Under the pieces are notes generated by a model. That model was given only the letters and a program-made list of their open reading frames with translations, had not been told where the DNA came from and searched no databases. Below are positions 7,229 to 13,766 of a DNA stretch of 34,439 bases, one piece after another. The stretch is from Halodesulfovibrio sp. (GTDB taxonomy: Bacteria; Desulfobacterota; Desulfovibrionia; Desulfovibrionales; Desulfovibrionaceae). Position numbers and translations under genes: made by a program. The stretch spans positions 1-34,439 of the forward strand of contig NZ_JADMLB010000020.1 of the NCBI RefSeq assembly GCF_015482765.1, in the 5' to 3' direction. The first letter of the stretch is position 1. Each line of letters begins with the position of its first letter.

Positions 7229-8453
7229 CTTCTTCCTCCTCTGCCACTAAGCAATTCGGCATCAACCAGTCCTGTTCTGCATAAAAATTCTCACGCCCAG
7301 CTAGTACTGTTTTGCTTATTTTTGTAATACCAAGGAATTCCGATGCAATCCCACGAAATGCCAACCGTTCCTCGGCATGTTTTTCTGTACCAAAAACTGG
7401 CATGTAGGTAACGCCGACTTCATCCAGCATTGAGACGTACCCTGTAACAAACTCAGGATACTCACTATCGATCTTACCAGCCAAAAATCGCTGCAATTTT
7501 TCCTCACCAAAAACATGCATACAAACAAAATTTTCAGCACAATCCTTTACGGGTACGCACGGGGCACAAGCGACATCTGACTGCCAGACTTTATGTCCCA
7601 GCCCGTAGGGGCCATTTTCCATACACCATGCTGAAGAATGAAAGAATGCATTAACGGGAGTACCCAAGTGAGCAGCTAAATGCATCAAAGGTGATTCAGG
7701 TGTCACCAACATGTCTAGACTGGCTATTAATTCTGCATCTTCTTCAAATGTTGATTCAAAACAACGAATAACTGTTTTTGCGGCAACAGAGCTCTTTAAG
7801 AAGGGTAACAACTCAGTTACAAGAGGCTCGTCAGCACTTTCTCCGAATAAAACAACATCTGTTTCACGACTCGCCGTACAGACGGCATTAATACAGCCAG
7901 CCAGCACAGCAATGGGTAAAACACGGCCAAACTCATCACGTAACACAATCCCAATCCCTCCGCCCTTACGCATAGCAATCGGATTAACTGTATGTGATGG
8001 AACAGGGAGTGAAACAAGGTGCGCCCATACATCCATTGTATTCAAAAAACGCTTACGTCCTTGTACACGAGAGTTACAGGTTAACCACTGGCTTCGAAAA
8101 CTACGCCCTTGCTTCTCCCAATGACCATATGTTCTGTCCACTGACATCATGGAGGCAAGCACTAAACTCTTTTTTGAATCATGCAGGTTGTATACGGCAG
8201 CAAAGTGATTTTCTGAAAAGAAAACACGAAGAGAGTCTTCGACAAATTCGGTCGAAGTATCAATCAAATGCAGCGTAACATCTGGATAAAGATAGCTGGC
8301 CGCTGAAGCAAAAGGAGCAGGGACACATAGATGGACATCTGCCTGCCCGCGGCACAACGAAAGGATAAGACGTTTTGTCTGAAGTAAGTCTGACAACGTA
8401 CCTAGTTGGATCACACAAAATTTTTTCATAGTACTACTGGAACTGTTTTTCAT
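7221..8453 (-). CDS. Glycosyltransferase family 9 (heptosyltransferase-like) protein
   Basis: This 410-residue protein resembles ADP-heptose:LPS heptosyltransferases (GT9, GT-B fold). It starts with a Rossmann strand, MKKFCVIQLGTLSDLLQTKR. The clearest family signature is in the C-terminal half: DMLVTPESPLMHLAAHLGTP, then a WCMENGPYG segment, matching the GT9 nucleotide-sugar site. A group of cysteines (CAPC, then DCAENFVC) follows, as in several GT9 members. Two start codons are possible, 8453 and 8429; neither has a good ribosome binding site, and the second begins at the family-like MKKF. The gene is divergent from the precorrin-2 dehydrogenase and overlaps the CgeB-like gene. An LPS-core or flagellar glycosylation role is inference. 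Confidence 0.75.
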   Translation of the reverse strand: MKNSSSSTMKKFCVIQLGTLSDLLQTKRLILSLCRGQADVHLCVPAPFASAASYLYPDVTLHLIDTSTEFVEDSLRVFFSENHFAAVYNLHDSKKSLVLASMMSVDRTYGHWEKQGRSFRSQWLTCNSRVQGRKRFLNTMDVWAHLVSLPVPSHTVNPIAMRKGGGIGIVLRDEFGRVLPIAVLAGCINAVCTASRETDVVLFGESADEPLVTELLPFLKSSVAAKTVIRCFESTFEEDAELIASLDMLVTPESPLMHLAAHLGTPVNAFFHSSAWCMENGPYGLGHKVWQSDVACAPCVPVKDCAENFVCMHVFGEEKLQRFLAGKIDSEYPEFVTGYVSMLDEVGVTYMPVFGTEKHAEERLAFRGIASEFLGITKISKTVLAGRENFYAEQDWLMPNCLVAEEEEDV

Positions 8454-8574
8454 AACGTGACCATTCTGTATTCATGCAACGAACAAGGGGCTTTTAAAAA
8501 AAAGCCAAAGTGACACTTTCTTATTGCAAGGGATTAGACTTGTTTTTTCATGAATGACTTACCAAAAGCAGCAT

Positions 8575-8603
8575 TTTACAAGATGAAGCACACACTATAT
8601 AAG
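8575..8603 (+). promoter_or_regulatory. Near-consensus sigma70 promoter of the hem cluster
   Basis: TTTACA (8575-8580) and TATAAG (8598-8603) each match consensus at five of six positions and are exactly 17 bases apart. The predicted start is at about 8609-8610, on or beside the ATG of the precorrin-2 dehydrogenase, so the message would be leaderless. Confidence 0.6.
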
Positions 8604-8609
8604 ACAGGT

Positions 8610-9299
8610 ATGCGCTATTATCCTCTTCTATTAGACCTTCATGGTAAGCACTGCCTTATCGTAGGGCTCGGCAAAGTCGGCCAGCGAAAGCTTGCCACAC
8701 TTCTTAAAGCAAATCCTGAACAAATTACGGTTCTGGACACCTTTGCTTTTAATGAAGTGACGGACAAGGACTTACGTACACTTCTTGATAGTCCACTTGT
8801 TTCCTACGCCCAGCGGAGTTTTGAAGCAAGCGATGTTACAGGTAAAATGCTTGTTTTTGCATCAACCGGAAGCCGTGCGGTTAATAACGCAATTGCCAAA
8901 GCATGTGCAGAACAGAATATTCTTTGCAATGTGATAGATGATCCTTCAGCAGGGTCTTTCACTGTTCCTGCGCATATTGAAAAAGGCGATCTATTGATCA
9001 CCCTTTCCACAGGAGGAGCAAGTCCGGCTCTTTCCCGTAAGATAAAAAGGGAGCTTGAAAAACAAGTCGGCGACAAATACGCCCCTGTAGTCAAGCTCTT
9101 GGGACGGATTCGTCCATTGATACTTGAACTGGCAAATGATACTGCACAGAACACAGCCGTGTTCCGCAGCGTAGTTTCATCTGACATTGCAGAAGCAATT
9201 CAGAATAAAGATCGAACCGCGGCTGAATCTATTTTACGGTCTACCCTTCCGGTGACACTGCATTCTAACATAGGAGCGTTACTCCATGAGCTCATTTGA
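8610..9299 (+). CDS. Precorrin-2 dehydrogenase (sirohaem synthase, Met8p/CysG N-terminal type)
   Basis: This 229-residue enzyme oxidises precorrin-2 to sirohydrochlorin with NAD+. It has the N-terminal NAD site (MRYYPLLLDLHGKHC then VGLGKVGQRKL, residues 18-28) and the STGGASPALSRKIKRELE helix that follows the NAD domain in Met8p and CysG. It lacks the methyltransferase half of full CysG. Upstream in-frame ATGs at 8550 and 8583 are open but have no ribosome binding site, and homologues begin at about MxYYPL, so 8610 is preferred. The gene overlaps the hemX-like gene by 14 bases and heads a cluster with hemA. In sulfate reducers the product feeds sirohaem for sulfite reductase and the sirohaem-based haem route. 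Confidence 0.85.
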   Translation: MRYYPLLLDLHGKHCLIVGLGKVGQRKLATLLKANPEQITVLDTFAFNEVTDKDLRTLLDSPLVSYAQRSFEASDVTGKMLVFASTGSRAVNNAIAKACAEQNILCNVIDDPSAGSFTVPAHIEKGDLLITLSTGGASPALSRKIKRELEKQVGDKYAPVVKLLGRIRPLILELANDTAQNTAVFRSVVSSDIAEAIQNKDRTAAESILRSTLPVTLHSNIGALLHELI

Positions 9300-10104
9300 G
9301 CTATTCTCTATTGTCGTCGTTACGTTGTATTGTCTGGGTGCCTTAACCGTTTTTACCGGCTCTATTGTAAAAAGCCCCAAGCTGAAGCAGCTGTCAAATG
9401 CCCTGACCATTATCGGCTTCGGATTACACACAATTCTGCTCGGGTATGCCATGGCACTTAACGGATGGGCACTGCCTTCCGGTTACTATATCTCCATGCT
9501 CTCATGGAGCCTGTTGCTTATTTACTTTTTTATGTGGTGGCGATTCAAACTTTCTTTTTTATCGCTTACCGCTTCCCCATTAGCATTAGTGCTTTTTATT
9601 GGTTCATTTCATGCTAAGGGTGCCTCACAATTGCCAAAAGCCTGGTCTGGTGCTTTCTTTGGATTGCACATCGGAACTCTATTTTTAAGTTTCGGCTTGC
9701 TTGCCATGGCATTTGGGGCTGGAATTTTGTTCACACGGCTTGAAAAGAAAATCAAATCAAAAGAGCCTCTTAGTGAATTTGAAAAAGAACTGCCTGCACT
9801 CACCACTTTTGACAAAGTTAACCAACTTGCTGTAGTTGCCGGTTTTCCTTTGTACACAGTTGGTCTAGTTACCGGATTCATCTGGGCACGAATTGAATGG
9901 GGCAGAATACTTAGCGGTGACCCGAAGGAAATTGTTTCCCTCGGCGTCTGGTTTGTCTACGCCTGGCTGTTCCATCAAAGACTCGTTATGGGATGGCGCG
10001 GTCGCAAGGCAGCGCGTGCAGCTATTTGGATATTTAGTATCTGCATGTTCTCGTTAATTGGCATTAATATCTTTACACCAACACACCATAGCTTTCTTCA
10101 GTAA
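9286..10104 (+). CDS. HemX/CcsA-like cytochrome c assembly membrane protein
   Basis: This 272-residue integral membrane protein has about eight hydrophobic segments. The signature lies near the C-terminus: WARIEWGRILSGDPKEIVSL, followed by VWFVYAWLFHQR. That is the tryptophan-rich WxxxWxxDPKE..H-R region of the CcsA/CcmC/HemX haem-handling family, slightly degenerate because one Trp is replaced. HemX proteins next to hemA influence glutamyl-tRNA reductase levels in some bacteria, while CcsA proteins deliver haem to apocytochromes. Sequence alone does not separate the two roles. The ATG is preceded by AGGAG at a spacing of 10 and overlaps the end of the precorrin-2 dehydrogenase. hemA begins 5 bases after its stop. 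Confidence 0.85.
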   Translation: MSSFELFSIVVVTLYCLGALTVFTGSIVKSPKLKQLSNALTIIGFGLHTILLGYAMALNGWALPSGYYISMLSWSLLLIYFFMWWRFKLSFLSLTASPLALVLFIGSFHAKGASQLPKAWSGAFFGLHIGTLFLSFGLLAMAFGAGILFTRLEKKIKSKEPLSEFEKELPALTTFDKVNQLAVVAGFPLYTVGLVTGFIWARIEWGRILSGDPKEIVSLGVWFVYAWLFHQRLVMGWRGRKAARAAIWIFSICMFSLIGINIFTPTHHSFLQ

Positions 10105-10109
10105 TCAAT

Positions 10110-11417
10110 ATGGATCGCGATATTTATCTCATTGGTCTTAACCATAAGACCGCCGGTGTTGAAGTCCGCGAAAAATTCGCTCTTACAGACTGTAAACATC
10201 TTGAAGAAGGCGTTGTGCCTGTTGAAGGATGTATCAAAGAAGCACTTACGCTTTCTACCTGTAACAGAGTAGAATTACTCGTTGTTGCGGAAGGCGAAAA
10301 TGCCATTGACCACGTACTTGAATGCTGGGCAAAAGCTCGCAACCTTCCGGTTGAAGAGCTGGCTCCGTACGTCTACAAACATAAAGGGTTGGATGCTGTC
10401 ACTCATCTGTTCACAGTTGCAGCAAGCCTCGACTCTTTGGTCATCGGCGAGCCACAAATTCTTGGACAGCTTAAAGATGCCTACCATGACTCTGTTGATA
10501 AAAACACAACAGGAGTTGTGCTTAACAGACTACTTCATAAAGCATTTTCTGTTGCAAAACGTGTCAGAACTGAAACCGGTGTCGCTTCAAGCGCAGTATC
10601 CATCTCCTATGCCGCTGTTGAATTAGCGAAACGCATTTTTGGCGACATGAGCGAACACAGTGCGATGCTAATCGGTGCCGGTGAAATGGCAGAACTTGCT
10701 GCAACACACTTGCTCAACAACGGCATCAGTAAAGTGTATGTTGCAAACCGTACATTCTCACGCGGTCAGGCTCTCGCAGAACAATTCAACGGGGAAGCAA
10801 TACCTTTCGATCAACTGTTTGAGCAGCTTGAAAAAGTTGACATCATCATTTCCTCTACAGGTGCACACGAAGCCGTCATCCGTGCTAAGGATATTAAGCA
10901 GGTTCTGAAAAAACGTAAGAACCGTTCTATGTTCTTTATTGATATTGCAGTACCTCGCGATATTGACCCTGACGTTAACGGATTGGATAACGTTTACTTA
11001 TACGACATTGATGACTTGAAAGAAGTTGTTGAAGAGAACCTTGCGCAGCGTCAGGAAGAAGCCAACAAGGCACGCAGGATTGTTGAATGTGAAACCGTCA
11101 CTTTTAATAAGTGGCTTAAATCTCTCAATCTTCAGCCAACAATTGTTGACCTTATCGACAGAACTGATGCAATCATGGAAGAAGAGCTGGCTAAAACGCT
11201 GAAGCATATTCCAAACGCTACTCCAGAAATGGAAATGCACCTGCGCGAAATGATTAATTCCATTTCGAAAAAGGTAAACCATGAACCTATCAGCTTCCTG
11301 AAGCGACGCTACGAGGAAGAAGAAGCCGGAGAACGATATATTGATATCACCCGGCGCATGTTCAATCTGGATAGAGATAATGTGACCGAAAAAGCGCACC
11401 CTCATCGTAGACGCTAA
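10110..11417 (+). CDS. hemA: Glutamyl-tRNA reductase
   Basis: This 435-residue enzyme reduces glutamyl-tRNA(Glu) to glutamate-1-semialdehyde with NADPH, the committed step of tetrapyrrole synthesis. The catalytic cysteine is Cys51 in LSTCNRVE. His-Lys of GLNHKTAG (9-16) and the GEPQILGQ segment are family hallmarks. The NADPH domain holds AMLIGAGEMAELAATHL, and the C-terminal dimerisation helices end with the highly charged HPHRRR tail. Length is normal. It follows the hemX-like gene by 5 bases, so the start is probably translationally coupled. With the precorrin-2 dehydrogenase it brackets the early tetrapyrrole pathway. Confidence 0.97.
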   Translation: MDRDIYLIGLNHKTAGVEVREKFALTDCKHLEEGVVPVEGCIKEALTLSTCNRVELLVVAEGENAIDHVLECWAKARNLPVEELAPYVYKHKGLDAVTHLFTVAASLDSLVIGEPQILGQLKDAYHDSVDKNTTGVVLNRLLHKAFSVAKRVRTETGVASSAVSISYAAVELAKRIFGDMSEHSAMLIGAGEMAELAATHLLNNGISKVYVANRTFSRGQALAEQFNGEAIPFDQLFEQLEKVDIIISSTGAHEAVIRAKDIKQVLKKRKNRSMFFIDIAVPRDIDPDVNGLDNVYLYDIDDLKEVVEENLAQRQEEANKARRIVECETVTFNKWLKSLNLQPTIVDLIDRTDAIMEEELAKTLKHIPNATPEMEMHLREMINSISKKVNHEPISFLKRRYEEEEAGERYIDITRRMFNLDRDNVTEKAHPHRRR

Positions 11418-11468
11418 TTTGTTAAGGCAGCTCATTTCTAACGCTGAACTGAAAGGAACTACTCTCAC

Positions 11469-11804
11469 ATGCGACTTTACCTGCTCGAAGATTTTACCGG
11501 TGAACAAATTCAGGCGATTAAAAAACGGTTAAACGACATGGAACTTACTGGTGCTATGGAAGGCATCTACTGGCTCCCATGTCCGCACAACCTGCTCTCC
11601 GATGTTCAAAAAGAGCATGCTGCAGAATGCGGACCGCACTGTCTAGCCGTTGAGATTGAAGGCTCAACTCTTCGTCTTGAATTATTAGTTCGCGCACGTA
11701 ATAAACTACGCTGTGAGTGTGTCTCTTATGCTTCAGAAGAGCTGCGTGCACACATGATCAAATACATTGATGACATGTTGTTAGACTTGGATATCTACGT
11801 ATAG
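11469..11804 (+). CDS. Conserved-looking small Cys/His-rich protein of unknown function
   Basis: A 111-residue soluble protein starts 51 bases after hemA with AAGGA about 12 bases before the ATG. It has no signal peptide or membrane segment. Eight potential metal ligands are grouped: Cys38-x-His40, His50, Cys54-x2-His57-Cys58, and Cys82-x-Cys84. The N-terminus (MRLYLLEDFTGEQIQAIKKRL) looks like a beta-alpha unit, and the C-terminal helix ends in acidic residues. I recognise no family. The pattern suggests a metal or iron-sulfur site, but this is inference, since cysteines could be structural. The position between hemA and tilS suggests cotranscription with the hem genes. Codon use agrees with its neighbours. 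Confidence 0.75.
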   Translation: MRLYLLEDFTGEQIQAIKKRLNDMELTGAMEGIYWLPCPHNLLSDVQKEHAAECGPHCLAVEIEGSTLRLELLVRARNKLRCECVSYASEELRAHMIKYIDDMLLDLDIYV

Positions 11805-11827
11805 GTAACTCTGCTGCTAAACTAGCT

Positions 11828-12847
11828 ATGAACAACCAAATTCCGTCGAAATTACAAGACCTCAATCCCAAGGCTGCTCATCTCTGTCTTGGGATTGAGA
11901 ATTTTATCACAAGCAAGCTTTCTGTCTCTTTAAAAAAAAGGACCATTTTGCTTGCTCTTTCCGGCGGTGTAGATTCCACATCTTTACTTATCATCCTGTC
12001 ATGTTTAGCTAAAAAAAATAATTTCTCTCTTCAGGCCGCACATTTCAATCATCAACTGCGCCCTGAGGCTCCTCTTGAAGAAATGCACGTCCGCAAGCTC
12101 TGCGAATATCTCAGCATCCCCCTGAGAACCTCTTCCCAAAATGTTGCACAATATGCTTCACAACATAAGCTAGGAATCGAAGAAGCAGCACGTCTACTCC
12201 GCTATTCCTTTCTAAAAACAGTGAAAAACGATATTGGCGCAGACTGGATAGTAACAGGACATCATGCAAATGACTTAGCAGAAGACATTGTCATGCGCCT
12301 GATACGCGGAACGGGGTGGCCAGCCCTAGGAGGAATGGAAGGAAAATGTAATAATCGCAGAATATTACGACCACTTCTTGCAACCTCTAAAGAGACACTC
12401 ATACGCTTTGCACAGGGCTGCTCGCTTACATGGTGTGAAGATACTTCAAACAAAGACCAAAATTTCCTACGCAACCGCGTAAGATCACAAGTTATCCCAT
12501 TGTTATGCAAAGAGAACCCTGCCTTTCTTGATGCAATTACATCTCTTTGGGAGCTTGCACAGATTGATACCGATCACTGGAAGGCTACAATTGAGCAACA
12601 CCTTGAGAAGACTGACTTAGCGACACCGAAGCTGCTCAAAGAAGACCTTAAAACGATGTCAAAAGCCACAAGGCTGCGCGTATACAAAGCTATTCTCGAC
12701 AGCATGGGCAACGGTCAGCCCCTTCAACACAACCTGCTTGCGCTGGATGCAGCGTGGCAAGCGAATGTTGGAGGTAAAACAGTGCAATTCCCCGGTAATA
12801 AAATTGCCACTATTCGAAAGGGTGCTATTTGTTTTAGCTACCGATGA
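11828..12847 (+). CDS. tilS: tRNA(Ile)-lysidine synthase
   Basis: This 339-residue protein is an N-type ATP pyrophosphatase. The P-loop SGGVDS is at residues 45-50, and AAHFNHQLRPEA and TGHHANDLAEDIVMRLIRGTG are the further TilS motifs. The enzyme attaches lysine to C34 of the CAU-anticodon tRNA(Ile), changing it to read AUA and to accept isoleucine. It is at the short end of the family and the C-terminal tRNA-binding domain is reduced, ending in FPGNKIATIRKGAICFSYR. No strong ribosome binding site precedes the ATG. It lies 23 bases after the Cys/His protein and upstream of adk, which has its own promoter candidate. Confidence 0.95.
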   Translation: MNNQIPSKLQDLNPKAAHLCLGIENFITSKLSVSLKKRTILLALSGGVDSTSLLIILSCLAKKNNFSLQAAHFNHQLRPEAPLEEMHVRKLCEYLSIPLRTSSQNVAQYASQHKLGIEEAARLLRYSFLKTVKNDIGADWIVTGHHANDLAEDIVMRLIRGTGWPALGGMEGKCNNRRILRPLLATSKETLIRFAQGCSLTWCEDTSNKDQNFLRNRVRSQVIPLLCKENPAFLDAITSLWELAQIDTDHWKATIEQHLEKTDLATPKLLKEDLKTMSKATRLRVYKAILDSMGNGQPLQHNLLALDAAWQANVGGKTVQFPGNKIATIRKGAICFSYR

Positions 12848-12870
12848 TTATTTATTTTATCTCTCTGCGA

Positions 12871-12911
12871 TTGACAGACGTTACAGCCTGCTGTATTTCA
12901 TTTGTGAAATA
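12871..12911 (+). promoter_or_regulatory. Candidate adk promoter with overlapping hairpin
   Basis: A perfect -35 TTGACA (12871-12876) is 17 bases from TATTTC (12894-12899), a weak -10. The -10 lies in the inverted repeat TATTTCA/TGAAATA (12894-12900/12905-12911), directly before the AAGGAGG ribosome site at 12918-12924. The predicted leader is only about 25 bases. Confidence 0.5.
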
Positions 12912-12930
12912 AATGACAAGGAGGAATGAG

Positions 12931-13605
12931 GTGAACATTCTCATTTTTGGACCAAACGGCAGTGGTAAAGGTACTCAGGGCGCACTCATTAAGAAAAAGT
13001 ACGATGGCATGGCTCACATTGAGTCCGGTGCTATCTTCCGCGCACACATCGGCGGCGGAACTGAGCTTGGCAAAAAAGCTAAAGAATACATCGACCGCGG
13101 TGACCTCGTACCTGACGAAATCACCATTCCTATGGTTCTTGAAACTCTGAAAGTAGACGGTGCTAAGGGCTGGCTGCTTGACGGTTTCCCACGCAACATG
13201 GTTCAAGCTGAAAAACTGTATGAAGCTCTTAAAGCTGAAAACATTAAGCTTGACTACGTTGTAGAAATCCTTCTTCCTCGCGAAGTTGCTAAAAACCGCA
13301 TCATGGGTCGTCGTCTTTGTGAAAACGACAACAACCACCCTAACAACATCTTCATTGAGCCTATTAAGCCAAACGGCGACGTATGTCGTGTCTGTGGCGG
13401 TGCTCTTTCTGCTCGTGCAGACGATCAGGACGAAGATGCAATCAACAAACGTCACGACATCTACTACAACACAAGTGACGGCACTCTTGCTGCAGCGTAC
13501 TTCTACAAAGATCTCGCAGCAAAAGGCGAAACAACATACATTGAGCTTGATGGTGAAGGTTCTATTGAATCCATCAAAGACACCCTCATCTCCAAGCTTT
13601 CCTAG
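12931..13605 (+). CDS. adk: Adenylate kinase with metal-binding LID
   Basis: This 224-residue enzyme interconverts ATP, AMP and ADP. The GTG at 12931 is the start because AAGGAGG (12918-12924) lies 6 bases before it; the ATG at 12913 sits upstream of that site. GPNGSGKGTQG (7-17) is the P-loop, LLDGFPRN (82-89) the AMP/core segment, and GRRLCENDNNH opens the LID. The LID carries Cys130-X5-His136-X15-Cys152-X2-Cys155, the spacing reported for the zinc/cobalt-binding adenylate kinase of Desulfovibrio gigas (129/135/151/154). That is a strong lineage clue. Codon bias is strong, as expected of an abundant protein. A terminator follows directly. Confidence 0.96.
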   Translation: MNILIFGPNGSGKGTQGALIKKKYDGMAHIESGAIFRAHIGGGTELGKKAKEYIDRGDLVPDEITIPMVLETLKVDGAKGWLLDGFPRNMVQAEKLYEALKAENIKLDYVVEILLPREVAKNRIMGRRLCENDNNHPNNIFIEPIKPNGDVCRVCGGALSARADDQDEDAINKRHDIYYNTSDGTLAAAYFYKDLAAKGETTYIELDGEGSIESIKDTLISKLS

Positions 13606-13626
13606 TATATCGTACTACTATGCGAA

Positions 13627-13657
13627 GCCCCCTTGTCTAACGGCAGGGGGTCTTTTT
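13627..13657 (+). terminator. Terminator of adk
   Basis: CCCCCT (13628-13633) pairs with AGGGGG (13645-13650) and is followed by TCTTTTT. It starts 22 bases after the adk stop. Confidence 0.85.
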
Positions 13658-13766
13658 ATTTGTACAGAACAATCAAAAAACAAATTCACCTTATACTGTG
13701 TCTTCTTCACACCCGTTCGGTAAAGTTAAGAGTGTTATCTTTTGACCATAGTTTCGGGAGCGAAAA

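Noticed and set aside
11598-11650. CGPHC in the 111-residue protein read as a haem c or thioredoxin site
   Set aside because: Haem c sites are CxxCH and thioredoxin sites CxxC in a different fold; order and context do not match.
12913-12930. ATG 12913 as the adk start
   Set aside because: It precedes the AAGGAGG site that serves GTG 12931, and would add residues foreign to adenylate kinases.
12898-13455. 185-codon minus-strand frame across adk
   Set aside because: It lies fully opposite adk, whose strong codon bias leaves the antisense frame open; Phe/Val-rich, no family features, no ribosome site.
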